DNA of 64,000 nucleotides, taken from assembly GCA_013350335.1 (NCBI GenBank), contig CM023541.1:34650739-34714738 (forward strand), written 5' to 3'. The position numbers and the translations under genes were made by a program. Of the stretch, positions 11,082 through 23,461 are shown in pieces (position 1 is the stretch's first letter; each line of letters opens with the position of its first letter). This DNA comes from Chimonanthus salicifolius. Lineage: Eukaryota > Streptophyta > Magnoliopsida > Laurales > Calycanthaceae. Below the pieces are notes generated by a model, which was not told the origin of the DNA, did not search any database, and saw only the letters and a list, made by a program, of their open reading frames with translations.

Positions 11082-14000
11082 ATGAAGGTTGGAGGGATAC
11101 TGGGATTCGACCGTGGCATCGTGTTGGCACCCATGGGAGCCGACGTCTCAGGCCCAGAGCTAGTGGCTGCTGTAGCCAACGCTGGTGGGATAGGACTCCT
11201 TGCCAGCCCCGTCGTATGTTTTATTCTTACTCTTTCTCTTCTCTTCACTTCTTCTTCTGGAATTTGAATTTCCAATTGGATTTCAAATGGGGTGATGCCC
11301 AATTTGATTGGTTGCAGAACGACTACGATGCAACTGTCAAGGCAATAAAGGAGACGAAGAAACTGACAGATAAACCATTTGGAGCAGGAATTCTTTTGGA
11401 ATTCGACAACACAGAGACCATAAGGGCTATTTTTGATGAGAAACTGGCCTGCTTGCAAGTATTTTGGGGTGACTTCCCTAAAGACAAGGTCGATGAAGCT
11501 CACAAACATGGCATCAAAGTCATCCATCAGGCATCCTCTCTCTTTCTCTCTCCTCCTCTCCAAGGAATTTCAATCCTTCTTCAAGTGGACTAACTGTTAA
11601 AAAATGATAAATATTATTCTCTGTATGCTGGCAGCAACCGTTCTCTCACAGATCTGTCCTCTCTGCTTGCAGAGACTGTGACGTGTTCTCCTCTCTAGCT
11701 AACCTTCTAGATCAGTCCAACTGTGATTTGGAGTCTTCCAGCTGGGTGTCCTGTGCACTGATCTCATAGAAAGAAACCCATGCACCTTCCTCAACACTAA
11801 ATCCTAATGGGATTAGGCCTCCCCACTAACACATCTTGGCTGCTTACTGTTTTTGTCCAGCCCAAACAGTGCACCGTCTCAGCCAATGTTAATTGCTAAC
11901 TGTTTCCTCACTATGCAAAGAGTCTCTAGTTGATGTTGGAGTCTTCCATCGTGACTCACAAACCCAGTTGAATAAGTACTCTGAATTTGTAAAACATGGA
12001 GTCAACATGCATGTGCTGGTGTAGAAAGATATATCACAATAAATCATAAACACTAGAACACAAGAGAATTACGTGGAAAACCCCTTAGGGAAAAACCATA
12101 GAGAAAGAGTGATTTTATAATTGTGTTGTATCAAGTAATTACAGCATATATGTATTTATAAGAGAACAAAGAAGAGTCATAATTGAATTAGGAAACACAT
12201 TCCCACACAAGCACTCTTTTATTCAACACTCCCCTTCAAGTTTGTGCGAAGATATCAATGGAGTCCAACATGGATAATATTTCTTGAAATTTGGCAGCAG
12301 GAAGGCTTTTTGTGAAGATATTTGCTAATTGTTGATCAATGTGAACAAATGGAGTACAAATAACACCAGGGTGCAAGTTATTTCGAACAAAGTGACAGTC
12401 CACTTCAATGTGTTTAGTTCGCTCATGAAATATTGAATTGGAAGCAATGTGAATTGCAACCTGATTATCACAAAACATTTGTGTTGGTTGATTATAACCA
12501 AAACCTAAATCCTGCAACAAAGCTCGAAGCCAAATAATTTCACTAGTTGTTGAAGCCATAGCACAACACTCTGCCTTTGCACTGGACCGTGCAACAACTT
12601 TCTCTTTCATAGCAGAAATGCCGGTATTTCAGTTGCTAGAGACATTGGTTGACTATTTGGTGATATAATCTCAGTATTGAGGCTAACAGAGACATCATCA
12701 GTTATAGTATGAAGAGGTATCAAATCAGATAAGTTCTTCCCTTGGGACCGATTTCCAGAATCACCTTGTGCTTGAAAATAAGAGTTAGATTAAATAAAAC
12801 GTACATCACGGGAGATAAGATTCTTATGAGATATCGAGTCGTAACAAATGTACCCTTTTTAGTGGAAGAATATCCAAAAAAGACACACCTTATAGATTGA
12901 GCATCGAACTTGTCACAGTGAACAAAAAGTTCAAGAATATGAGAAAACATTTCTAGTAATTTTATGTAAATTTATTAAATTAAAAAACAACAAATAAACT
13001 TTATTTGTTTAGGCTCTTTCTCCAAAATATATTTTGCTAGGTTATGCGTCCCTGTCAGGTGATTTCATTATGATCCCCTATAAACGTTTTGAGTCTTCGA
13101 GCATTAAGCTTGAATCAGTGTGGTCCACTTATTGATAACCGTCTTCATCATCAATGTCTTTTTCTTTTCTACTTTTCATCTTCAGGTGGGAACTGTTGAA
13201 GCAGCTGAAAAGGCAGTTGCAGCAGGGGTTGATTGCATCATTGCTCAAGGGGTAGAGGCTGGAGGTCACATTGTCGGAACTGTCAGTTGTTCTTTCTTTC
13301 TCTCACTTTTTTGAGTTCTAATTGATTGGAAGAGTTAGTATGGAGGGTAAAACCTATAAAGAACACGTTGAATTTCTTGCGAGGCACGCCTCACTAGCAT
13401 GGAGTGGATTGGGGTAAACCGGAAATGATATTATTTTTCACTCCCTCAAAATTTTAAGGTTTGTGATGGACATTCTGTGAGTTCACCACTAGGTGTTGCC
13501 ATGGCTTGAAAATCTAAAAATAGAAATCCAACTCAAAACCAATCAAATTGAGTATATTAGTTAGTTTTCACTTCTCTTACAAAATAAAAGTTGTTGCTTT
13601 TCTCACAATAAAGTGCAATGTTGCTCAATTGGTTCAAATGAGCAGGTGTTATTTCATAGAGTTTTCTGCTCCTACGATTATGAAATTGTCGGACTAGCAT
13701 TATCAATTTGATTGGAGTACATCTAGTTTGAAGGTTTGGATTTATAGGTAGTGTACAAAGGGACGATAGGTTTGGTTCTTGTCGGGTTTTGGACCAATTT
13801 GGGTTCAGATCAATATGGTCATAAGAGTTATTAACCTCACCTGACTTGATTGTTAAACAGATCAGTTTGGATCCAACTCGATCATTGATTAGGTTGGAAT
13901 GCCGAACCAAACTCGAAACTACTTGGTGTTTATAGAAGTTGCTAGCCCTACCACAAATAATTGTAGTCATAATTATCTTCTACATAAAATGTGGATGGAA

Positions 14001-17000
14001 GCTGGATAAAGAAAGTGTTATGAAATAAATGCAAATCACACAGATCACAACCACACAAGAGACAAGCGATTTACGTGGTTCACCCGAAGGCTACGTCCAC
14101 GAAGCGATTGCTCAATTCACTATGAAGATAATGATAAACAGGGTGCTACAATGAATCTCTCCATAGTCTCCCCTTTGATCTGATAGAGAGATTTGAGATC
14201 AACTTAACCCTAAAGAGTAAAACTTACCCTTATATAAGATTGGTTTACAAGAGAACTTACGCCTAATGGGCCCAACTTAATATTGGCCTTTTGAGCCAAA
14301 CTCAACAGAAAGACACAGTTGATGGTGGAGTGATTGAGTGTATGATTTATTGTTTTCATGAGAGGGTTAAATAGAGAATTAGAACTCGAAAAAATGACCA
14401 TAGATGAATTTTATCTTTGATAATGATTTTGATGGCCTTCTACTTCTTTTTAAATTTTGATATGATCTTTGTATAGAATGTGTTGTGTAAATTTTAAATT
14501 TATAATTACTCGCAAATGCACAAATCGAATTGATGTATAGAGATATGCAAATGCGAGGTCGAACCTACATGGACTTGATTTAGAATGAACGGGAAAACAA
14601 ATTAAAAAGCCTAATATTTTAACCTTAACCTAGTTAACAATTTTTATGGAGGATGGTTGAATTAAACATGTAAAATTAAATAAAACAACTAAAAATAGAG
14701 ATTGAATAAAGTGAGAGAAATTATTAAGGTATCGGATTCCACCACCATTAAAGCCATAATCTTCTAATTATTTATTTATTAATTCCCAATTTTTAGAGAT
14801 TTAAACATTTATGTTCATTAATATGATGTTCAAAGATTGATTTTCCTTTGCTTAAAAATGTAAATTCTAAGTATTTAATGTATGCAATCTTAACTCAAAA
14901 GACAATGGATCAAAGGGATTAATCTAAGCATCCAATGTATTTAAATTAAAATAAAAGAAAACAATGAATCAAAAGGTTTTACTTTTAAATTAATTTAAAC
15001 GCCGAGCAATGATGAATCAAATATTAATATTAACTACCACAAATACATGATATTAGTGGTGAAAATAATTAACATCTAATTAATCTAATGAAGCACAAAT
15101 CATAAATAATTGAACATACATATTTAGAAATTAAATAAACAAATAAAAGAACATTATTTCATTAATGAGGTTTCATCTTCAACCTTAGTATAAGAAATTA
15201 GCCAGATATCATAAAAGAATTAAAGAAAAGAGATGGATAAAATAAAATCCGAGCCATCCTTGGAGATCTCGAGCTTCTGCCATAATCCTTCTCTGTTCTC
15301 AGCCGAGCCTTCTTGTTGTGCCCAGTTCCAGGTTCGATTCTGCTGTGAAAGGGGATCTCAATTTAAAGAGGTTGGAGATGTAAAATTAAGCAAGTGCAAG
15401 TGGGATCCACTTCCAGTTCCAGCCGATTCTTTGCTGGCCGCTTTCACTCTCGACGGCAGTTTCTTTTTTTCTTCTTTTCTATCTCATTCATTCGGCCAAC
15501 ACCTCCTTTCTATTCCTTTATTTTCTATTTTTATTCTCTTCCTATTCTTTCTCCATCTCTGCTTTTCTTTCTTGGTCACAGCAAACCCATCTATTTCTAT
15601 TCGAAAGCAGCCCTTCCATCCTTCTATTCATATCTCTTTTCTTACTCAATCTTCTCTTGCCTTTTCCATTATGCTGCAATGTTATGTTTTGCTCAACGAT
15701 GAATGTTCTAAGAAACTGAAATTCCATTCAGTTTAGGGACGCTGGATACCAGTTGCTTCTCATGAAAAAGTTTGTTGCTTGCTTTGATTCTTTTTATTTC
15801 TTTCTTGCCTCTGTCAGCACATCTCCAGCTCTGTTCTTCAGATTCAGGTAATACATTGTTGGAGGTGATGACATGAATTCGAAACCCCCAACACAACTCC
15901 TCTGCCTCATCTCCTTCAAGGTCCTGAATATATCTTCACTAACAAGCGCAAGGTGTTGCAATCCGGGCCCTTCATTGTGCTCTAGATATGTCTGTATTTG
16001 ACTCTTCCTCTTTGTACCTTCTGGTTTGATCACCAATGTTTTGATGTCTAGATTGATGATACGAATATTTCAGCCATGCACCCATAATCTACACATTCAT
16101 CATAAGCTTGTTCCCATTTGATTCTATTTTCATTTGTATGAAATTTGTTGAACCGATTGCTCTAAATCAAACATTCCACCAAATCAGGTCGTCTTCGGGT
16201 TTAGAAAATAATTCAACCTAAACATACATAAAACACATTAATTAGATAAAATGAGATATAAACACTAATATTTTTAAATATATAATATATTACAATAATA
16301 ATAAAAAATAAACAAAATTAAAGAACTAACTAATCCAATATTTAAGGGTGAAATTATTATTTTTCTGTACTTATCAGAATGTTGCTCCAGCTCATTGCTC
16401 TGCCACTCATAGCCATATGATCTTTTGACTTTCTTCTGTACCATATATTTTTATCTTTTTATTTACCCTCCAGTAGGTCCTTGATTAGAGGGTTGTGGTA
16501 TTTCAATCTATGACTGCTTTTGGATCTCTGCCACCCACTATGATGGTTACCAAATCAATGGGCTTAACCATCATGCTTTAGACACTAAATTATCCAAACC
16601 AGTATTGACGCATTGTCCTTATTATTTTAAGTTGGTTTCGAATTTTAACTTTTTCCATTAACCTTTTTAGAAGTAATCTTCACTGCCATTCGTCTGTGAA
16701 TGTCCATGTGGTTGGCTTTAGTAATTAATCGTCGGTTCTCCATGTTCTATAGGTTCCTTTAATGACATTGCTTCCTAAAATTGTGGACATTGTTGGTGAT
16801 AGAAATATTCCAGTAGTTGCTGCAGGAGCCATAGCTGATGCACGTGGCTATGTCGCCGCCTTATCCTTAGGTGCCAAGGGTATATGTATGGGGACAAGGT
16901 TAGTCTATCACAGCATAAATTATTGAAACCAATTGGAGGAAATTAAAAGAAGCCCCAACCCAATTACTAAGGGATAGATGATTGTTCGAAAACTCAAATA

Positions 17001-17980
17001 TCGACATCTTGTATCCTTTTCAATGGAAAAAACTAAGTTTGAAGGCTTCGTATCCTCAAACTATACATTGGTCAAAATTTCAAATGGACTAAACTAAACT
17101 TGGGCAAATAATCTCAACTACATTTGTTTCATCAGAGTTTGAGTTAAAAGTCTAGACGAAGTCGCCATATTCTTGCTCGTTCTTACTTGAAAGCATTAAA
17201 AATATTGAAGCCCAATCAAGTTACATCATCTGATCGTAAGCTTGTTTTTTAGGCCCAGTTACATAATAGATTGGACCAGGGCCTAATCACTACAAACCTA
17301 GTGATGTAGAATTGTTAGGAACCAGAATAAGTGGCAATTAATTGATTTAATTCACATATTTTTAACCACCAAGTCTCAAACATAATTCTCATTATTTCCA
17401 TTTAAACAGGTTTATAGCGACAAATGAATCATATGCAAATGATTATTACAAACGCCAACTTCTTAATTACAAAGGAGATGAAACTGATCGTACTGATTTA
17501 TATGGTCGAGCAACATGGAGGGCATTTGTTCGTTGCTTGAACACACCCTTTCACAAGAAATGGCGAAATGCACCAGATGATGTGCAAAATGATGCAACTC
17601 AACCAATCATTGGGTACTCAACTATATATTGGAAGGTAACTTCCTGATCATTGTTAACTTATTCAAAAGGAAACGTATCTAAGCATGATAGGCCAAGAGA
17701 AAGCTCATGAAGAATATTATAGATAGAGATTTATAATTTATTTTTAACATGTTAGGAGGCAACTCTTCGCCGATTTGCGGGTCAAGTTGCAAACAGGACT
17801 ACAAGTGGTGAGCTTGAGGACATGTGTATGTTAGCAGGGCAAGGAGTGGGATTAGTGGATGATATTGTTCCTGCAGCTGAAGTCATTTCGAGGGTTGTGG
17901 AAGGAGCCAAAGCTATAATCCAAGGCCTAGGAGAGAAATGCCCCCAGACTCTACCTGCAACTCTTTTAAAAAGAAATTGA
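11082..17980 (+). CDS. NMO2: nitronate monooxygenase-like, 6 exons, 345 aa, reading frame intact
   Basis: Exons are 11082-11213, 11318-11530, 13186-13281, 16753-16898, 17410-17635 and 17756-17980; no internal stop is seen. The catalytic QGVEAGGH and the FMN motifs are kept. Differences from NMO1 include Arg for His at residue 11 (GFDRG), TIYWK for TIYWE at the end of exon 5, and a small frame change near the end that replaces the last residues (ATLLKRN then stop). Intron 2 (GC donor) was rebuilt around a truncated copia element, and intron 3 has grown to 3.5 kb by two LTR insertions. Transcription probably starts either from the short host promoter or inside the solo LTR just upstream. Whether the enlarged introns are removed efficiently cannot be told from sequence. 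Confidence 0.88.
11612..12930 (-). mobile_element. Truncated Ty1/copia element in intron 2 of NMO2
   Basis: On the minus strand the order is integrase C-terminal relic (about 12720-12950), RNase H (12236-12610), polypurine tract, then an LTR at 12012-12228 beginning TGTTGAAT on that strand. The 5' LTR, gag, protease, integrase core and most of the reverse transcriptase are gone. A deletion near 12610-12625 removed about 1.4 kb that is still present in the NMO4 version. The 400 bases at 11612-12011 beyond the LTR are foreign to the A-type intron and unidentified. Ordinary intron sequence resumes at about 12923. Confidence 0.85.
12236..12610 (-). pseudogene. Ty1/copia RNase H domain relic
   Basis: The minus strand encodes the classic copia RNase H end: KEKVVARSSAKAECCAMAS, IIWLRALLQDLG, FCDNQVAIHIASN, HERTKHIEVDCHFVR and a TKSLP tail. 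It lies directly before the polypurine tract and LTR, as expected for the 3' end of copia pol. The reverse transcriptase in front of it has been deleted. Confidence 0.92.
14016..14307 (+). mobile_element. Solo LTR or TRIM-like insertion in intron 3 of NMO2, 292 bp
   Basis: TGTTATGA...ACTCAACA is flanked by the 5-bp duplication GAAAG (14011-14015 and 14308-14312). Introns 3 of NMO1 and NMO3 lack it. A 3' remnant of the same insertion remains at 45151-45276 in NMO4, so the insertion predates the B-type duplication. Confidence 0.85.
14481..16376 (+). mobile_element. LTR-like element (family L2) with captured HPPD fragment, intron 3 of NMO2, 1,896 bp
   Basis: The ends are TGTTGTGTAAAT and TGTACTTATCA, flanked by the target duplication GAATG (14476-14480 and 16377-16381). 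NMO1 and NMO3 keep the empty site. I see no direct repeat between the two ends, so it behaves as one long solo LTR and not a two-LTR element. Its first 100 and last 100 bases resemble the solo LTRs at 23462-25237 and 47586-49260, but the middle differs. Near 15815-16024 it holds an antisense fragment of a host HPPD gene. An open frame at 15233-15736 inside it is low-complexity and not convincing as a gene. Confidence 0.82.
15815..16024 (-). pseudogene. HPD: Captured 4-hydroxyphenylpyruvate dioxygenase fragment
   Basis: The minus strand encodes GTKRKSQIQTYLEHNEGPGL, then QHLALVSEDIFRTL, GGFEFMSSPPTMYY and LKNRAGDVL. This is unmistakably the C-terminal domain of plant HPPD, the iron enzyme that turns 4-hydroxyphenylpyruvate into homogentisate for tocopherol and plastoquinone. 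The His of LQHLAL is one of the iron ligands; the other ligands are absent. Only about 70 of some 440 residues are present, with no start, promoter or flanking HPPD sequence, so it is a transposon-captured fragment. It lies antisense to NMO2. A version with a 31-base deletion is at about 46717-46915 in NMO4. Confidence 0.9.
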
Positions 17981-20900
17981 CGTGCATTTACAAGTTTAGC
18001 TTGTAAAAATATCAAGGCAACTTCAATGATCATTTCATGGCTATGGCCTACCAATAAGTTTTAATACTAGTTACAAACAAAGCTATTGAGAAATAAAGTC
18101 GCATGTCCACCTCTTTGGTTATAATGAATGGTTTTCCGAGGGATAGTATATGTTGTTATTGTGTGTATGTGACCTATCATGTATTGTAAGGCATCTTTCT
18201 AAATTGCTAATAAATGCTTTTCGAAGCTTAATATACATTCTTGGTTTGCCACTTTCCACCTTTATTTGTGTTCTTCAAATTTTTAGTGTGATTATCTACT
18301 GTAGTTAGAGGACATGCCTACTTAATTCTTTGTGATTGCCTCCATTTTAGTGTCACTTTTGGTGTATTTGCAATTCTCCATCCATCTCTCTCTCCTGTAC
18401 CTTGAAAACACAAAACTCATACTAGACTCAAAATCTTATCGAGTTGAGTAAGTCAATTGAGGTTTTGGATTCAACTTGAAAAGAACTAAGTAAAACTCAT
18501 GGATTCGTACAACTCGAAATCCTATCAAGTTGAGTCAATTCATATAAACTCGTCTAAGTTCTTTTAAATTTAATAATTACTTCCAATGAAATGAAATATA
18601 ATTATTTCTATATTATTTTCCATTTGGTAAATGGCAATAGTTTTGTCTCAAATAATATGTTCTATTTCCATTCTTTTCTCCCGTGATGTAAGCATCATGG
18701 ACCTAGACTTGATTGAGCATATTGCATTGGACTACATGGACAGATTTAACAAAGGACACACTGATTAAACCCCATCTAATTAGCTTCTCATAAATTTGGA
18801 CTTAGCTCATTAGAACCTTGGATTTGGCCTCATCCACTAAATGACCCAAATACCCACCTTCCAATGACCCAACTACTCAATTAAATGCACCAAATGAAAA
18901 ATAATTACTTCAACGGAATTACAATGGTTTTATCTAAAATAATTTGTTCCAGTTTGATTCCTTTCTCCCGGTACAAATTACCCTTCAATTTTCCAGATTT
19001 CCAAATAATGCAAAGCCAAAAAAGTATATTACCACTGTAGCCTCCACCAATCGATTTGCTACGTTTTTTTATTAATTATTCAATACTAAACGTTGATGCC
19101 TAAGAATGTATGTGTGCTTCATGGGTCCGTGATTAGATGGATTATGCAATCCTTTAGAAATTTGTGTGAATATTATTTTAATAAAGGGCTAATGAATAGT
19201 TCTTGAACATATCAATTATCAAAGGAGGAACATCCAATTAAAAAAGCCATGGAGGGGCACACTGGAAGGGCCTGGCTGCTTCACCTGAGATAAGAGAACG
19301 CAATTAAATAAACACTACCTCTCTAACTATTTTTTTTTAAATTCCAGGGTGTAAACACCTGACTAATTCTTACAGCATGTGCAAGCTTTTCTATCCACAA
19401 ATAATGAAATCCACTGTGAATGAATCAGTAAGGGAAAAAGGGCAAGGAATATAAAGCTATTAATAAGCAAAATGGATACAAAGCTAGGGAAATCAATTTT
19501 TCTTGAATTGAAAGAAAACAGAAAAACCAGGTCTTTTCTCAGTTATGGATAATCATTCTTCCTAAAATCCAAGTTATTACTTAAATGTGTCAGGTCCAAC
19601 AACTCTCCAAATAACCTTGTTTTTGTGGTTGAAGCTTTCACACCAACCATTATTTTTTATTTGGCCTGAGTTTTATATGCAGAGCGATACAAATGGCTGA
19701 ATGAAGAGTAAAATTAGAAAATGTTCAGATTACTATTTTACACGTTTGGGCACAAGGGTCTCTACCTTTCTATAACTTTATCTCATTTAATGGTAGATTC
19801 TAGTTGTTAATATTGTTACTGTTCCTCATTGTCACAATGGGATATTTTAAAATTCGCAGACTTTTATTGAAAAATTAAAGAAAAATCTCAGAGAGAAAAT
19901 ATAAATATTTTTAAAAAATAAAAGGATAACAAATGAAAATATTAATAAAATAAAAAAATCTTATTATCATTCATGAACAATTAAAAATACTTCCATTAAA
20001 AAAGGAGACATTATAAAAAATTTACCGGGATATTGTCCTAATATTATCATTTAGCACGTTTTTAACGTCATTTTATTGGGAATTCACCGTTAAAAACTAG
20101 ATAGGTGATAAATACATATTATTAACGTGATAATGATATTTTACGGATAAAACTGTAGTAAAATTGAAATTATCGTTGATATTTGTAACATTGTCGTTTC
20201 TTTTATACTTAAATTGCTTCATTATGTGATTGTTTTAAATGTTCAATATTTAGAACTACATCAATTACTTTTAAAAAGAAAAGAAAATATTTATGATATG
20301 TATTTATATAATACAAGAAAAGAAAAGATAAGTGCTCAGATAGTTGAATAATTTATGAATTAGCATTAAAGGTTATTATCTTTTAAAATACTTTGTAAAA
20401 GGAGAATTTATTATTCTTAATCAGTCACGCAATGTACATCTGATAAAATCTTTTTAGATAAATAGTGATTCGAATCTAAAATATATTATTCTTAATCTTA
20501 TTTTTTTTTATTTATACAAATGAAATTCATGTATCAGGTCAGACGCAATCCAATGGTGGACCTACCACATTGCATCTGCACTTTTCTTTGATCTTGTTTT
20601 TTTTTTTTTTCATTTTTAATTTTTTTTATATTAGTTAAATGTCTCTCCTCTTTGTCTTCACTTTTTTTTTAATGAACGGAGTTTTCAGGTCTTTAAGAGC
20701 ACTCGATTAATCTATGGGGCATGTGCAAGCCCCTTTATCCACACACACTGTGTAACTTTCCGGAGAGTGACCCTTTCGAGTAGAATGAAAATCGAACTTA
20801 GAAGTCTTGCTTTTTGAGATGAGATCCGACCATCACTCCAACCTCTTTGTATTTTATCTTCACTCTCTTTTCTCCACAAAAGTTAGGACAAATAATTAAT

Positions 20901-21659
20901 TTGCTAGATAAACACGATCCAGCAGGCCTACTTTCTATGTTTCTTCCCAAATGTCCATACACCGTTTGATTTAAAATTTGCACTTTATATGGACTCACTT
21001 TAGATTAATTTGATTAGTCCATTTAAAACATCTAAACACTTTAATGTGATTGAAAGAAATCAATTTGATTAGACAATTAAAATTATATTTTTAAACTCTT
21101 CAAATTTAAAATAAAGATTAAAATAGTAATTTAAGAAAAAGCTTACATGGGTTCCTTGAGGCACCCAGGCTTAAAGGCTTGGATTCTTTGATCATAGATG
21201 TCAAAGGATAGGATTCATCCTATAATCAGAACATTTAGATGACATGAATTCTACCAAAAAGTTGAAAATGCGGTTCACTAATTAATTCTAGCTCAATGTT
21301 TTTTTCTATTATTGTATAAATGTTTTATCTATGATCTTCATCAAATGGACATTGAAAAGTTAAATCTAAGTTTGAAAGGTAAAATAACAATTTTAACCGT
21401 CTAATTTTAGCTTTAAATCATTTAATATTCCGTTTTGAGTCTCTCTTAGTTTTATATATCCATTTGCAACCAAAAATTTTAGACCCTTCACAGAATTAAT
21501 TTTTCCTCGTAGATTTTAGCTCATCTTTCTTAGTATTTAACCTTTACAGCTTGTGAAAATCTAATTGAATCACCTTCAACACCTATGTAAAAGTCATATT
21601 CTTATAGATACATAATATAATATAGTCATCCAACATAGCAAGTCTCTTCACTCGTTGAG
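17981..21659. other. 3' flank of NMO2, no gene
   Basis: This stretch is homologous to the 3' flank of NMO1 and similarly AT-rich. It lacks the SINE found at 8212 in the A-type flank. A SINE-like relic lies at about 19330-19400 and another at 20686-20845. No coding region is supported. Confidence 0.75.
20686..20845 (-). repeat. SINE-like dispersed repeat, NMO2 flank
   Basis: This is the counterpart of 9268-9430, with the same block around GAGAGTGACCCTTTCGAGTA. Its presence in A and B flanks shows an insertion older than the A/B split. Confidence 0.5.
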
Positions 21660-22330
21660 ACTTTCTTTAAACTATATTTTCATCTACATTTTGCTTTGGA
21701 TGAACATCATCTATAATTGGATTATTGGCAACTTCTAGATTATATTGCAGTTGATATATATTAGGAAGTGATTGTGCCATTACTTTAAAATTAACGATAT
21801 CATGTGGCATGATAACAAGATTTAGACGGTAAAACCTATATCCTTTGGATCTCTCAAGATATCCAATAACATATCCATTACCTATTCTAGGATCTAGTTT
21901 CTTTTCATGTGGGTTATAAAGTCTTACCTCCACCTTGCAACTCCGAACATGTAAATGTCCTAAACTAGGGTTCCATCATTTCCATAGTTCAGAAGATGTT
22001 TTAGGAACTGCTTTATTGGAAATCCAATTATAGATATATATTATTGTTTTACTAGTTTCACACCAGATATAATTACGTAATGAGAAGTTACTAAGTATAC
22101 TTCTGACCATTTCATTATTTTTTTACATCTTTTAACAACACCATTTTGCTAAGGCGTATGTGGCATAGTGTATTGAGCGACTATGCCATTCAATTGTATG
22201 AATCTTGCAAACATACTCGGATTATGTTCCATTATATATATTTATCATAATATTCACCATATCTATCAAACCTCATGACTTCACTTTTCTATCAAGTTAA
22301 TTTTCAACTTATGCTTTGAACACTTTCAAA
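21660..22330 (-). pseudogene. Ty1/copia integrase relic
   Basis: On the minus strand, from right to left, the relic reads an RxDRxGEYY-like segment (about 22255-22300), then GIVAQYTMPHTP, an in-frame TAG and QNGV (22136-22186), and finally VRLYNPHEKKLDPRIGNGYV with IGYLERSKGYRFYRLN (21800-21933). This is the order of a copia integrase core and C-terminal domain. Frameshifts and the stop make it a relic. It is the most complete of four related fragments in the window (others at 10124, 36960 and 60185). Confidence 0.85.
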
Positions 22331-23461
22331 GCATACAAAGCAAAACTTGAGAAATTATCAACAAAGGTGATGAAATATTTATGGCCAATGAATCCAAGTA
22401 TAGTTTGACCAAATATATATCATTTTCTTTGTTAATTGAGTGGCTTTTATGTAAAAATTATCCGTTGTAAACTAATTCAAAACAATTTATAGTATATATT
22501 TAATAATGTTTTCTGAATTAAATTATTAGTTGAATTAAAATGTAAAATTTTGATCGAATGTTTATATTAACTTTTAATGAACTAATTTATATTAATATTT
22601 TTTTATCCATATTAGTTGCCCCAAGCAACATTTGAATAAATGTCTCCCCCTCGTGTATCTCATGTGCATCCCACGTGATTATGACCTCTTAGGCAAGTGG
22701 TTTACGTGGTTGAGTCTTTTCTAAGTTGATTAATTTTGGAAGTGAGGGACACCGATGTTTTAAGTCACTGTTAAGGCTAAATTATCCAACATCAACTAAT
22801 AAATCAAATGGACCAACAATTTTAGAAACATTGTTTGAAACAAAACCTCTTATGGAAAATGATCCTATATGAACGATGATGGTTGTGAATTGTGATGTAG
22901 AGAAGGTGCAAGTTAAAAATATTACAATGAAAAATTAATTAAATTGAATCACATGTATATTATATAGAATGAGATAAAATTTAACATATTTTAATATTAG
23001 TGTCTACAATAATTTGGTTACGAATTCAGTTCATGCGGCATGTACTGGCCTAATCGTAATGGAAAATCCAGATACAGTACAATGCAGGCGTGGCGATACG
23101 TGCGTATCCGTCTGTACAGTGTGACAGCCTGTGATCCTGAGCATGACGTCCTGGGTTGGGCGCTGTTTTCTTAGGTTTTAGGCCAGTACACGCCATGCAC
23201 ACGGTTGACCCAATTGCATTCCTTTCTTGTTTTTTTGTTTTTCTTTTCAATTGTTTTGGTCCCACAAACTTCAAAAACTAATTTTTAAATAATGAACACT
23301 CTACACAAACCCTATCATACCCTAGAAAGTCAATTAGCCAACCGATCTTTGCTTCTGAAGCTCTCCTCCATATTTTCTTCCCAACTGCATTTCTTTCAAT
23401 TTTAACCTAAACAAACATGATTTTCACCTCTTTTTCGATGATCCGAAACGTTGAAGCTCAA
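22331..23461. other. Spacer, nothing recognised
   Basis: This is AT-rich sequence with one GC-richer patch at about 23030-23220. I see no motif, gene or clear repeat boundary in it. Confidence 0.6.

Noticed and set aside
11054..11563. Long minus-strand open frames opposite NMO exons 1 and 2 (also at 41182, 51377 and 28235)
   Set aside because: They are antisense shadows of conserved exons and run through intron 1 without any domain of their own.
15233..15736. 167-codon open frame in the intron-3 element of NMO2
   Set aside because: It lies inside an LTR-like element, is rich in Phe, Leu and Ser from a CT-rich tract, and has frame differences in the NMO4 version (46200-46610).
23050..23274. 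74-codon minus-strand frame in a GC-richer patch
   Set aside because: There is no recognisable domain, no sister copy and no gene signals.
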